From positions 1 to 42,572 of IMG/VR virus record IMGVR_UViG_3300038557_000058: 42,572 nt of DNA; one strand, given 5' to 3'. The notes beneath the pieces were generated by a model, which was not told where the DNA came from, did no database searches, and worked only from the letters and a program-made list of their open reading frames with translations. This document shows, piece after piece, positions 1-8,632 of the stretch. Source of the DNA: a virus. Position 1 is the first letter of the stretch. Each line of letters starts with the position of its first letter. A program made the translations under genes and the position numbers.

Positions 1-918
1 CTACCCCAGCGCCGCTCGGATCTTCGCATCCCGCTTCAGCACATCCTCAAGCCCTATCCGGCCGCCATTGCCGCGCCGGCGCAGCTCGGTCAGGTCCGCC
101 TCGGTGCCGGCGTCGGCCAGGCGGTTGCCCGTGATGCTGGACCAGAACAAGCAGGCCGAGCGCGAGGCACCCGCCCGGGTCAGGAGCGGAGACGCCTCGC
201 CGGTCAGCAGGTCCAGCGCCTCGCCCGTCGCGCGGGAGAGGGCAGTGTAGTTGTGCCGTCCCGTCGTCTGGTAGCCGCCGCGCCCGCGGTGCCGCCAGCC
301 GTCGCCGGCCTCGGTGTTGCCCATCCGGCCGCCATAGACGCGCTCGGCCAGGGCGGGGCCGTTGGCGACGAAGGGCAGCGCGGAATCCCGCGTCGGGAAG
401 CGGGAGGGCCAGACGGCCATGATCCGCTCGGCCGAGCTGTAGTGCAGGTTCTCGACCAACCGGGTCAGCCCGCCCGTCTCGTGCGTCACGTTGCTGAGGA
501 AGCCCGCGATCCGCGCGTTGGTGATTATCTCGTGGCGCTGCATGTCCGGCGCCAGCACGGCGGCCCAGGCAGACGGCTCCATCGCCCCCACGGCCCGCAG
601 GGCGCGCTCGACACGGGGCGTGAACCCATCCACCGCCAGCGGCGCCGCGAAGACCACCGGCGCGGCCGGCTCGACCAGGCCGAGCTTGCGCCAGGTGGTG
701 GGGCCGACGATGCCATCCGCCAGGATGCCTGCCTCGACCTGGAAGGCGACGAGGGCCGCCATCGTGACCGGCCCGTACCACCCATCCGCCGGCACGACGC
801 CCAGGCGCTGCTGGAGCCAAGCCACATCCTGCCCGCGCGATGCGCCCAGGCGCAGCACGCGGTCGCCCAGGCGCCGCTCCGGCGGGTGCGGCGGGATGAC
901 GACGTGCGGGAGGGTCAT
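1..918 (-). CDS. Phage endolysin: peptidoglycan-binding domain plus GH19-type muramidase/chitinase
   Basis: This 305-aa protein probably degrades cell-wall peptidoglycan at lysis. Residues about 21-80 form a PG_binding_1-type repeat domain (WLQQRLG, DGWYGP, DGIVGPTTW). The C-terminal half resembles glycoside hydrolase family 19 lysozymes, with the motif NVTHETGG and a likely catalytic Glu at about residue 147. A GRGGYQTTGRHNY stretch typical of the family follows. There is no signal peptide, so a holin is needed for access to the wall. I chose the ATG at 918 because it overlaps the upstream stop as ATGA; a GTG three codons earlier is possible. It is the last gene of the leftward late operon. 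Confidence 0.88.
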   Translation of the reverse strand: MTLPHVVIPPHPPERRLGDRVLRLGASRGQDVAWLQQRLGVVPADGWYGPVTMAALVAFQVEAGILADGIVGPTTWRKLGLVEPAAPVVFAAPLAVDGFTPRVERALRAVGAMEPSAWAAVLAPDMQRHEIITNARIAGFLSNVTHETGGLTRLVENLHYSSAERIMAVWPSRFPTRDSALPFVANGPALAERVYGGRMGNTEAGDGWRHRGRGGYQTTGRHNYTALSRATGEALDLLTGEASPLLTRAGASRSACLFWSSITGNRLADAGTEADLTELRRRGNGGRIGLEDVLKRDAKIRAALG

Positions 919-1220
919 GCCGTCCACTCCGGCAGCGGCACCGTCTGCCCCGCGAGAGCGTGGGTGCAGTCGTTCAAGAACTGGATCTGCCCGTCCCGGA
1001 CGAAGCTATGGCAGACGTCCTCCGGCAGCTCGCCGTCAGGGTCGGGGCGGCGCACCAGGATGGACGGCTTAAAGGTCGGGCGATGGGCATCCCCGTTCCA
1101 GGACCAGCGGGGACCAACGCCTTGCCCGGTCGGGATGACATGCCCGCTTCGGCAGCCAGGACAGCGAAACATCAGACGGCCACCCTCGAGCTGCCGCAGG
1201 ATGGGGCTGAGGGCGCTCAC
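915..1220 (-). CDS. DUF6527-like small phage protein with Cys/His metal-site pattern
   Basis: This 101-aa protein has the layout I associate with the DUF6527 family: a CPGC pair, a WSWNGD strand, PTFKPSI, then CHSFVRDGQIQFLNDCTHAL and a terminal VPLP. Conserved Cys and His residues suggest a bound zinc, which is an inference. Members are common next to phage lysis and tail-fibre genes, but no biochemical role is known to me. It starts at GTG 1220, overlapping the stop of the preceding gene, and its own stop overlaps the endolysin start. It is therefore translated as part of the lysis block. Confidence 0.72.
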   Translation of the reverse strand: MSALSPILRQLEGGRLMFRCPGCRSGHVIPTGQGVGPRWSWNGDAHRPTFKPSILVRRPDPDGELPEDVCHSFVRDGQIQFLNDCTHALAGQTVPLPEWTA

Positions 1221-1543
1221 CGCTGCACCGCCTGGCCAAGCTTGCCCAACTCGCCCGTGATCATGCCGCGCAGTGTGTCGCGAGAGATCTTCTTCGCCGT
1301 GTCGGGGAAGCGCTTCTCCATTGCGTCCACCCCAGATTCGATCATCTCGCGCGTGGCGGCGAGCACCTGGTCATTGCCCATGACCTCGGCCGCGATCTGC
1401 CCGGCCACCCGGGCAGCGCCGGCGCCGAGGCGCTCCTGCACCAGGTTGTCGGCATAGGCGCGCACCGCCCGCACCGCGACGCCGGCCAGCGCCGTCAGCA
1501 CGGCCACCAGCAGCCCGGCGAGGGCTTCCGTCACTTGCTCCAT
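1217..1543 (-). CDS. Small membrane protein of the lysis cassette, one N-terminal TM segment
   Basis: This 108-aa protein has one hydrophobic helix at about residues 8-27, followed by an amphipathic, charged C-terminal region. It is preceded by an excellent Shine-Dalgarno (AAGGAGG, 7 nt before the ATG). It lies between the holin and the DUF6527/endolysin pair, so a role in lysis (second holin, antiholin or spanin-like) is plausible. No spanin pattern or family signature is recognisable. The stop overlaps the next start as GTGA. Confidence 0.7.
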   Translation of the reverse strand: MEQVTEALAGLLVAVLTALAGVAVRAVRAYADNLVQERLGAGAARVAGQIAAEVMGNDQVLAATREMIESGVDAMEKRFPDTAKKISRDTLRGMITGELGKLGQAVQR

Positions 1544-1568
1544 GGGAGCCTCCTTCGATGTTGGGAAT

Positions 1569-1619
1569 TCAGCGGCGCCAGATGCGCCAGATGGTCCGCG
1601 AGACGGGCGGCTTGGTCAC
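1569..1619 (-). CDS. Possible 16-residue Trp/Arg peptide downstream of the holin
   Basis: A GTG at 1619 overlaps the holin stop as GTGA and opens a 16-codon frame, VTKPPVSRTIWRIWRR, ending in TGA. The overlap is the same coupling used by real genes here, and the peptide is strikingly basic and Trp-rich. There is no homology or codon evidence at this length, so chance is quite possible. Confidence 0.2.
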   Translation of the reverse strand: MTKPPVSRTIWRIWRR

Positions 1620-1945
1620 GGCTTGCTGGCGCGCGCCGCAATCCAGCGCACCACCAGATCGGAGATCACGCCCGTCCCGATCAGGCCGAGCGCGGAGGAG
1701 ATCGCCACCGTCATGCGCGGGTCACTCACCCTGAAGTAGGCGGCGATGGCAACGGCGATGCCGGCCGCGAGGAATCCGCACACAACGGCCTCGGCGCAGC
1801 GCACGCCCAGCGCGGCCAGCGAGAATGGGCGCGGGTTTGCCTTCTCGCGCACGTAGCCCGCCAGCAGAGCGGCGACGCTCGCCAGCGCTACCTCGGTCGC
1901 CAGCGGCACCCACGGTCCGTGCGGTGGAGGTGTGTCTTGCATCAT
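1616..1945 (-). CDS. Phage holin, about three transmembrane helices
   Basis: This 109-aa membrane protein has hydrophobic segments at about residues 18-35, 48-70 and 80-100. The last contains GLIGTGVISDLVVRW, a pattern seen in LydA/holin-superfamily-III type holins. It would form inner-membrane lesions that release or activate the endolysin. It starts at tandem ATGs 1945/1942 behind a G-rich ribosome-binding site (GGGGGCGGG). Family size, topology and position before the endolysin agree with this call. Confidence 0.75.
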   Translation of the reverse strand: MMQDTPPPHGPWVPLATEVALASVAALLAGYVREKANPRPFSLAALGVRCAEAVVCGFLAAGIAVAIAAYFRVSDPRMTVAISSALGLIGTGVISDLVVRWIAARASKP

Positions 1946-1953
1946 CCCGCCCC

Positions 1954-2745
1954 CTAAACGCCGTAGAGCCCGCGCAACCGGCCCTCAACCAACCCCAGCT
2001 GCGTCCCGCGCCCAGCGGCTGTCAGGTCTGCCGCGAAGGTCAGAAGCTGGCCCATGCGCAGGTCAACGCCCGTGCCGGAGTTGGTGCCAGGGACCCCATA
2101 TCCACCCAGGCGCAAGCGGCGGCTGGCCGGCACCAACGTGGTCGTGGCCGTGCCGACCGTCGCGCCGTTGATCCGCAGCGACATCGCGCCGGTTTCTGCG
2201 GTGTAGCCCAACACCCCCACCAGTCGCTGGCCGCGATATCCCGACGGCGTGCGGATCGTGAAACCAGCCTCCACATTGTTGCCGACCGACATCCGACCCA
2301 TGCTGTCGAAATTGACGCCGAAGGTGCCGGCCGCGACGGCCGTCCCGATCAGGTAGCCCGCGCCCGCCGCCAGCACCTCGCAGCCGAAAGCGACCGTGTA
2401 ATCCGGACTGCCCAGCAGCAGCACGTCATCCATGATGACGCTGCCATTCGTTCCGGATGTCACGCCCGTGCCGTCCGCCCCGAAAGACAGCGCAGGCTCC
2501 TCGTTGATAGTGCTTGCAGCGGGGCGGTTCGACACGGCAGCGCGCGCCAGGACGCCGAACCTTTTGTCTTTGAGCCGAAAGCTCGGCCCGGATGAGCCCT
2601 CCACATAGGGCGGCGTGGTGGACGGATCGAACCACGCCAGAAGCGAGGGGATCGCGGCAATCGCCTCATCCGTCGCATTGCGCGTGACCGTGGCAGCACC
2701 CGCACCCGCCGGCAGAACCCGGTCCACAACCTGATATGTCGGCAT
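1954..2745 (-). CDS. LamG-like (jelly-roll) tail-associated protein
   Basis: This 263-aa protein looks like the concanavalin/LamG-type lectin proteins found beside tail fibres. It opens with a short tail-like segment, then LLAWFDPS and a beta-rich body containing SPDYTVAFG, MSLRINGATVG and a C-terminal LRLGGYG. A sugar-binding or virion decoration role is inferred from that pattern. I chose the ATG at 2745 because it has a strong GGGGAGAAG site just upstream; the longer frame has none. It sits 20 nt after the sialidase-like fibre gene. Confidence 0.68.
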   Translation of the reverse strand: MPTYQVVDRVLPAGAGAATVTRNATDEAIAAIPSLLAWFDPSTTPPYVEGSSGPSFRLKDKRFGVLARAAVSNRPAASTINEEPALSFGADGTGVTSGTNGSVIMDDVLLLGSPDYTVAFGCEVLAAGAGYLIGTAVAAGTFGVNFDSMGRMSVGNNVEAGFTIRTPSGYRGQRLVGVLGYTAETGAMSLRINGATVGTATTTLVPASRRLRLGGYGVPGTNSGTGVDLRMGQLLTFAADLTAAGRGTQLGLVEGRLRGLYGV

Positions 2746-2765
2746 GATCTTCTCCCCAGCCGCGC

Positions 2766-4970
2766 TTACGAGCGCAGCCCTTCCTGATAGATGATGGGTG
2801 TCGCGGTGCCGGCGAGCACCTCCGTCTCGCGCACCACTTGCAGGACAAGCCAGTTGGCCCAATCCCCCGTCGCGGGGTCAATAATCTGCCCCCGGTTTCG
2901 ATCGTTGCAGACGTAGATCACATCGTTGTATCGCCCGTCGCGGTCTCGGCCAAATTCCACTGTCAGATAGCTCTGACCCACCGTGGTGCGGTCATCCAGA
3001 AGCTGCGTCGCTTCCCAGGGCCGCACCGGATCAATCAGCGTCTCCGAAATGGAGATGGAAGGCCGCGTGCGCGCCAGAGAGTCATTGTGCGCGAACACCA
3101 GCCGGCCACTCGGGCTGATTGTCAGATCGCACTGTGACGATGCGGTCAGCACGCCCGGCACCGGCACCGGAGTTGTCCAGGTGCGCCCGCCGTCAAAGCT
3201 TCTGGTCAGTTGCTGACCACCCACCACGCGAAAGATGCAGAGCACGCCATTCTGCCCGAACGGCGCGAAACTCGGCTCTTGGAATGACCCAAGCGCCCGA
3301 TCAGTCGGGCCGGGGACGATACCGATACTCTCGGGGCGGATAATGCCGCCCGCGCCGAAATGCAGCCTGTAGAACTCGCACCGATGCACGCCAGGCACGT
3401 CATCGGCCGAGTCCAGGTTGAGGTTGTTGGCAGCGGCCATATAGACCTCGCCGCGAATGTAGCGCGGCTGCGCCGAGAAGCCCGTGCCGATAGGGCACCA
3501 CGGGCCGAAATCCCAGCTGCTCGCCGTGCCCGTCAGCGGGTTGTTCAGCACCGCCGCCCAGGTGATCCGCCCGCCCGTGCCAGAACACGTCACCGTGTAG
3601 AGCAACCGGCCGTCCTCCAGGAACAGAAGCTGACTGTCCTGCACCGAAAGCGGCGAGCCCTCGTAATCCAGCGCCCGCATCACGAAACAGACGTCGGTGC
3701 GGATGGGCTGCTCTTGGCCGTAGGCATCGAGGATGGGCGCGCCAGCGCCGTCGCGCAGGATCAGCGGCAGGCCGTCATCCCCGATATCCACGTAGCTCAA
3801 CCGCTGCCATGCCGGCCCTTCCTCGCCGTTGGTGCCGGGGCCGACGCGGTTGCCATACTCCGCGCGGAACAAGCGCCGGATGCACGTCTGGCCCGGTCGC
3901 TCCGGCCGATAGGCCAGCGCCATGACGGGGATACACTGAGAGATGAAGTGATAATCGGAGAACCCCGCCGCGTCAGCCCGGAGAACGAACGGCGCGCCTA
4001 CGCTGGTCCCCGCCGGCTGCGGGATCGCCGTCAAAGACGGCAGCGGCAGCAGCCCTTCCGCGCGCAAATAGGCCCGCACCCGTTCATGGACCATCTGTTC
4101 GACCAGCGCAGAGTCCGGGAACTCCCGCGCCACCGCCGGCAGCACCACAGGCCCGCCCGTGTCGCGCACATAGTCATCGGCCGCGACGTTGAAGACCCAA
4201 CGCACCCCGGCCGCGTCGGTGTAGCCCACCAACTGCCCCGATGGGGTCAGGTCGTAATGCTGGTAGCCGAGCCCGAGATAGTCGGGGATGGCGGGCATGC
4301 GTTCGGCGCTCTCGGCGCGGATGCCGCGCGCGGAAAAGCGCCCCATGTCGTTCGCGTCGGCGCCGAACACCAGTTGATCCCCGGCGAGCGGGCCAATCCA
4401 GTCCGACGCCCCGAACGGCGGCGCGAAGGTGACCACCTGCTGGCGCGACGGCAGGGCGTCGTTGAAGCCCACCAGCGCCTCATCCAGCGCCGCCTTGCTG
4501 GCATACCGCCCGACCTCAACAGCCGCGCCCCCGACCTCCCGATAGAGCGTGGCATAGGTGCCGCCCGCGCCCGGCACGGCGAAGTATCCGCCCTCGGCCA
4601 CGGCGGCGAGGCCAGCGGCGGTGTCGGGGTAGAGTAGCGATGTTGCCTGAGCGAGGCCGGCCGACAGGGCGGCAGCCGCTTCGCTGCTGGCAGCGCCGGC
4701 GCGCGCGGCCTCGGCCGCCGCCACCCTCGGGGCCACCTGCGCCGTGACCTCAGCCGCGACGGCTGGGGGCACCTGGCCCGCCAACTCGCTGGTCACGCGG
4801 CCCGGCAGCGCGGCGTTGATGCCGCCCACGGTGGCAGCATCGTCAGCCACCTGCTCGGCCAGGGTCTCGACCGCACGCTGCGCGGCTTCTGCCGCAAGGC
4901 GCGCGCGGCGCGCGACATTGGCGTCGGCCGAGCCGCCGGGGAGTTGAACGGTGATCGCGGTCCTAGACAT
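2766..4970 (-). CDS. Tail fibre/tailspike with BNR (sialidase-like) propeller
   Basis: This 734-aa virion protein is probably the receptor-binding fibre. The first 110 residues are Ala-rich and helical, a likely trimeric coiled-coil stalk. The fibre module GLAAVAEGGYFAVPGAGGTY follows at about 120-170. The C-terminal two thirds are beta-rich and contain one clear Asp-box, SFDGGRTW, near residue 590, plus FQEPSFAPFG and SPSGRLVFAHND, as in exo-sialidase-like propellers. It may cleave or bind a host glycan; enzymatic activity is not shown by the sequence. The ATG overlaps the preceding stop by 8 nt. Confidence 0.75.
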   Translation of the reverse strand: MSRTAITVQLPGGSADANVARRARLAAEAAQRAVETLAEQVADDAATVGGINAALPGRVTSELAGQVPPAVAAEVTAQVAPRVAAAEAARAGAASSEAAAALSAGLAQATSLLYPDTAAGLAAVAEGGYFAVPGAGGTYATLYREVGGAAVEVGRYASKAALDEALVGFNDALPSRQQVVTFAPPFGASDWIGPLAGDQLVFGADANDMGRFSARGIRAESAERMPAIPDYLGLGYQHYDLTPSGQLVGYTDAAGVRWVFNVAADDYVRDTGGPVVLPAVAREFPDSALVEQMVHERVRAYLRAEGLLPLPSLTAIPQPAGTSVGAPFVLRADAAGFSDYHFISQCIPVMALAYRPERPGQTCIRRLFRAEYGNRVGPGTNGEEGPAWQRLSYVDIGDDGLPLILRDGAGAPILDAYGQEQPIRTDVCFVMRALDYEGSPLSVQDSQLLFLEDGRLLYTVTCSGTGGRITWAAVLNNPLTGTASSWDFGPWCPIGTGFSAQPRYIRGEVYMAAANNLNLDSADDVPGVHRCEFYRLHFGAGGIIRPESIGIVPGPTDRALGSFQEPSFAPFGQNGVLCIFRVVGGQQLTRSFDGGRTWTTPVPVPGVLTASSQCDLTISPSGRLVFAHNDSLARTRPSISISETLIDPVRPWEATQLLDDRTTVGQSYLTVEFGRDRDGRYNDVIYVCNDRNRGQIIDPATGDWANWLVLQVVRETEVLAGTATPIIYQEGLRS

Positions 4971-5328
4971 TCTGGGTCCACTTCGTCGCAATGATTTCGC
5001 CGTAAGGGGCGGAAATCCTCAGGGGCGCGTCCACCCGTTGGATGTTGAACAGGATGGTGCGGCCATCCGTGGGCAGCAGCGCGCGCTGTGCCGGCGAGAG
5101 GTTCACCGTCACCTGCCCCTGCGTGTCGGGGTCCGACTGATCCTCGATCACGATCTCGGGGTCGGTGCCGCTGACCAGCAGGATTGCGCCGCCCACCCAT
5201 TCGATGGAGAGGCGGAAGGTCATCCCGGTGAGGTCGAGGCGCGAACCGTCATCGGTGATGAAGGTGAAGGTGCTGGCGTCGGTGTCCTGCACCCAGATTT
5301 CCCAGCGGGCGAAGCGTGTGTCTGCCAT
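4963..5328 (-). CDS. Small beta-rich baseplate/fibre adaptor (BppU-like)
   Basis: This 121-aa protein is predicted beta-rich (FTFITDDGSRLDLTGMTFRLSI, GQVTVNLSPAQRALLP). The pattern is like the Ig-like domains of upper-baseplate or fibre-adaptor proteins found directly upstream of fibre genes. The role is inferred from pattern and position. It starts at ATG 5328, 4 nt after the preceding gene's stop, and its end overlaps the fibre gene, so the two are probably translationally coupled. Confidence 0.6.
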   Translation of the reverse strand: MADTRFARWEIWVQDTDASTFTFITDDGSRLDLTGMTFRLSIEWVGGAILLVSGTDPEIVIEDQSDPDTQGQVTVNLSPAQRALLPTDGRTILFNIQRVDAPLRISAPYGEIIATKWTQNV

Positions 5329-5331
5329 GGC

Positions 5332-6135
5332 TCAGGCAATCCGCTCGGCGTAGCCGGTATGGATCGTGTTGGCCGCTGCCGGCAGTAGCTCGGTGCCGCC
5401 GATAACCTCCAGCACGTTGGGGGGATTGACCCAGGTGAACCCGGTGCTGCTGTAGCTCCAGAAATCGCAGATCCAGACGCCGCCGGCAGGGGCGTTCAGG
5501 GCTTGGTTTGCCGTTGTCAGGAGGCGCCGCCTCTCGCCGATGCCCGCCGTGGTGGTGGGGGTCGAGGGCAGCGCGGTCAGCACCCAATTCGTGCCGTCAT
5601 AGATCGCGCTGGTCAGCGTGCCGGCCCGCACCTCGCCGCCGATGCAGGCATTGCCGAGCGGCGTGACGACGGCGATGGCGCCCGTGCCATCCACATTGAG
5701 CGTCAAGGCCCCGGTGTTGCGGATGGATGGCCGGAACACGACCTCCGGGCAGCCTGCCAAGCTGCGCAGCGGCGTCGCATGCGTGATGGTCTGCGCGTTC
5801 GCCGTGCCCGCCGTTGTCGGGATCAGCCCGCGGCCGCCGAAGCGCGCCAGATCGGCCGGCAGAACGCTCGAGACGGTCTTGGTGCCGGCGCTCCAGTTGA
5901 TCAGCGCGCCCGTGCTGGAACGGATGAGGTTCCGCGTCAGCACGGCAGGGCTGCCCGCCGTCACCACACCCCAACCGATCTCCCACACGCCATCCATCTC
6001 GGCGAGGTAGGCCATGCGGTTGCCCGAGCCGACCGACGCCACGGCGCTGAGAAACTGGCCGCTCGGCGGGTCAATCAGGTCATAGGTGCCCGTCCCGGTG
6101 GTCGTGCTGGTGTGGAGAACGCGATCAGCAATCAT
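5332..6135 (-). CDS. Tail fibre/appendage structural protein
   Basis: This 267-aa protein carries a common phage fibre N-terminal domain (TSTTTGTGTYDLIDPPSG, then WEIGWGVV, LTRNLIRSS, GTKTV). A beta-strand repeat region resembling fibre shafts follows (TGALTLNVDGTGA, YDGTNWVLTAL). It is likely part of the distal tail or baseplate appendage. A strong GAGGTGA site precedes ATG 6135. No enzymatic motif is visible. Confidence 0.7.
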   Translation of the reverse strand: MIADRVLHTSTTTGTGTYDLIDPPSGQFLSAVASVGSGNRMAYLAEMDGVWEIGWGVVTAGSPAVLTRNLIRSSTGALINWSAGTKTVSSVLPADLARFGGRGLIPTTAGTANAQTITHATPLRSLAGCPEVVFRPSIRNTGALTLNVDGTGAIAVVTPLGNACIGGEVRAGTLTSAIYDGTNWVLTALPSTPTTTAGIGERRRLLTTANQALNAPAGGVWICDFWSYSSTGFTWVNPPNVLEVIGGTELLPAAANTIHTGYAERIA

Positions 6136-6143
6136 GGATCACC

Positions 6144-6974
6144 TCAGAGAGACTGGCGGATTTGGAAGGTCACGGCGTAGCGGGCGAAGGTGGGCAGCGT
6201 GATCGGCTGCACCTCGGTCAGGCGGCCGATCAGCGGCGCGGCCTTCTCGGCGCCTGCGCCGGGGAAGGGCACGAAGAGCACCTGGCGGTTGAGGCCGGCC
6301 GCGCGCTGCAGCTCGCGGATTTGCGCGCCATCGGCCTCGGTCAGGACGGGGAAGCCGAAGCTGACCACGCGCTGGCGCGGGCCGAGGTCCACGAAGTCGA
6401 GGCCGCTGCGCGTGTTGCGCGTGACCTCGGAGCCGTCGGCCCAGGTCTCGCCGAAGCCATAGGCGATGTTGCCGCGCGAGGGCTGCCAGGCCGGACCGGC
6501 CCAGGCGCGGCCGAGATCCACGAAGCCGGGCACGCTCGCGAGCGATGCGGCATTGAGGTTGCAGCGCCAGTAGCGCGCCGTGACGGGGGCGCTCGGCTGG
6601 TGGATGTGCAGGCCGTATCCCGCGCGCCAGCCGCCCGCGATGTCGGTGGTATCCAGCACGGCGCCGGCGCCGGCCGTCGTCACGTCCAGGCGGTGGCGCA
6701 CGGTGTCGGTGCCCGCCATCCACCCGCGCGCCTCGCCATCCGCATCCACGCCGCCGGCGTCGTCGGGCTGCGCCAGGGCGATAATGCCCACCGAGCGGGA
6801 GGCGCCGAAATCCACATCGAGCTGCGGCGTCACCACGCCCGGGGCAGAGCGCCAGCGGGCGCGGAGGTGCGGCTCGGCCAGGCGCGTCGGGCCCAGGCTG
6901 CCGGATTGCGAGGAGGCGGTGATGACGGCACTCGCGCGGTCGAGCCAGTTCACCCAGGAAAGGAGCGCGGGCAT
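6144..6974 (-). CDS. Distal tail/baseplate protein of unknown family
   Basis: This 276-aa protein follows the hub-like protein and precedes the fibre genes, the usual place for distal-tail or baseplate proteins. It contains the strands LDVDFGASRSVGIIALAQ and ARYWRCNL, which recall discoidin-like jelly-roll folds. A C-terminal region FARYAVTFQIRQSL ends like minor tail proteins. The start overlaps the preceding stop as ATGA. Assignment as tail-associated rests on context more than on motifs. Confidence 0.68.
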   Translation of the reverse strand: MPALLSWVNWLDRASAVITASSQSGSLGPTRLAEPHLRARWRSAPGVVTPQLDVDFGASRSVGIIALAQPDDAGGVDADGEARGWMAGTDTVRHRLDVTTAGAGAVLDTTDIAGGWRAGYGLHIHQPSAPVTARYWRCNLNAASLASVPGFVDLGRAWAGPAWQPSRGNIAYGFGETWADGSEVTRNTRSGLDFVDLGPRQRVVSFGFPVLTEADGAQIRELQRAAGLNRQVLFVPFPGAGAEKAAPLIGRLTEVQPITLPTFARYAVTFQIRQSL

Positions 6975-8632
6975 CAGCCGATCACCAGCAGGTCAGCGCG
7001 GCGGCCCCGGATGGTCTGCCCCACCACCCGCACGTCGAGCCCGCCCGCCAGGCCATAGCGCGGCCAGATGAGCCGCGCCTGAGAGCCGAGCGCCAGGCCG
7101 AGGGCGTAGGCGTTGCAGGGTACGCGGAACAGGCCGAGGCCGGGCCGCATGAGGGAGAGCACGTTCTGCGCCACGCCGGCGGCCTCCGCTTCATCGTCAA
7201 GCAATGTCTCAATGGTGATATCCAGCGCCTGGGCATTGCGGCTGCGCCGGGCGGCATTGGCCACAGCCACCGTGCGGCGCGCTTCGGTCAGCTCGAGGCG
7301 GCGCGCATCGGTCAGGATTTCGGCCAGATCGGCCCCGCTCTGCGGCGTCCAGTTGGGGCGGTAGCCGGCGGTGACGCGCCACGCGATGGAGGGCGGATCG
7401 AGCGGCTCGACATCGGCCACGATCACCGTCTCATCCAGCAGGATGCCCGAGTTGCCGAAGGGCGCCGCCACGCGGTTGCCGGTGATGACGCCCGTGCCGT
7501 CATCGCCCCACCAAAGGACACCGCCGGCGGCGAGGCGCGTCAGCGCATCGGCGAAGGTGGTTTGCTCGGCCAGGTAGAGGCCCGCCACGCCGGGGCAGAT
7601 CACGTCCAGATTGGCGAAGCCCGCCGCGCTGAAGGTGCCGCCTGCCCGCGTGATGATGGCGCGCATGATGGCGGGGATGGTGCCGGCATATCCCGCGCTG
7701 TCGTCGCCCAGCACATCCGCCGTCACCGTGCCATCCACGTCCGAGCCGATGCGGATGAAGCTGCCCGCCGGCGTGATCGTCCAGTCATAGGTGCCGCCGG
7801 CCACCGTCGCGCCGGCCAGCGCCGCGTAGGTGGCGCGCTGGGTGCCCGCAGTGATCGGGGCGCCACGCACATAGACGGCGGTGATGGCCTGCACCTGGCG
7901 GGCGTGCAGCTGGTAGATCTGCAGTCCGCCATCGCCGAGGGCGACGGGCGCCAGGTTGCGGCAGAGGCCCCACGCCTCCGGGATGGCCTTGCCCTTCAGG
8001 TCTTCGTTGCCGTCCGCGCCGCCCGTGCCGCCATAGGTGCCGAGCATGGGCACATCGAGCGTGTAGGTCAGATCACGCGCGCGCAGCCGGAGCGAGCGCG
8101 CATCCGCCCGCCAGTCCGCGCCGATGCCACGGAAGATCACGCGCCGGTCCGCATAGGCCGAGGCGCGCGAGCGGAGGAGGCTCAGCGTGATGGGCTGGCC
8201 ATCCACCGCCAAGGCCCGCGCCGTGCCGTCCAGCGCGCCATCGCCGTTGGAGAGGCCGATGTCGCCAATCGCCACCGCCACCCGCCGCGCGCCATCGGGG
8301 CGGAGCGGCAGGGCGCGGTCTATCGTCACGTCCCCCGCACGCCCGACGAAATGCACGTCGGGGCGGGCGTCGGTGGGGAGCGAGGTCCAGTCCCGATCCG
8401 ACCAATCGAGCGGCACCGTGCCGCCCGTGACGGTCGCCAGTCCATCGCCGGGGATGAAGTCGCCCGGGATCTGGCGGCGGGGGATGATGGTGACACTGCC
8501 ATCGGTGGCCGTCGCCTCGACCAGCAGCACGGCGTCCGAGACGCTGGGCTGATTCGGGGCCAGCAGATCGAAGGCGGGGAGCGGCGGAACGCTGGCCGTG
8601 CCGGGGATGAAGTCGCCAGGGATGCCCGTCAT
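6974..8632 (-). CDS. Baseplate hub-like tail protein
   Basis: This 552-aa protein directly follows the tape measure gene, as baseplate hub/tail-associated proteins do in siphoviruses. It is beta-rich and contains hub-like stretches (VIFRGIGADWRADARSLRLR, GVLWWGDDGTGVITGN). The N-terminus has two copies of IPGDFIPG at about residues 4 and 55, encoded by an exact 17-nt DNA repeat at 8448-8464 and 8601-8617. This may be a recent internal duplication or a Pro/Gly docking motif. The start overlaps the tape-measure stop as ATGA. Confidence 0.7.
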   Translation of the reverse strand: MTGIPGDFIPGTASVPPLPAFDLLAPNQPSVSDAVLLVEATATDGSVTIIPRRQIPGDFIPGDGLATVTGGTVPLDWSDRDWTSLPTDARPDVHFVGRAGDVTIDRALPLRPDGARRVAVAIGDIGLSNGDGALDGTARALAVDGQPITLSLLRSRASAYADRRVIFRGIGADWRADARSLRLRARDLTYTLDVPMLGTYGGTGGADGNEDLKGKAIPEAWGLCRNLAPVALGDGGLQIYQLHARQVQAITAVYVRGAPITAGTQRATYAALAGATVAGGTYDWTITPAGSFIRIGSDVDGTVTADVLGDDSAGYAGTIPAIMRAIITRAGGTFSAAGFANLDVICPGVAGLYLAEQTTFADALTRLAAGGVLWWGDDGTGVITGNRVAAPFGNSGILLDETVIVADVEPLDPPSIAWRVTAGYRPNWTPQSGADLAEILTDARRLELTEARRTVAVANAARRSRNAQALDITIETLLDDEAEAAGVAQNVLSLMRPGLGLFRVPCNAYALGLALGSQARLIWPRYGLAGGLDVRVVGQTIRGRRADLLVIG

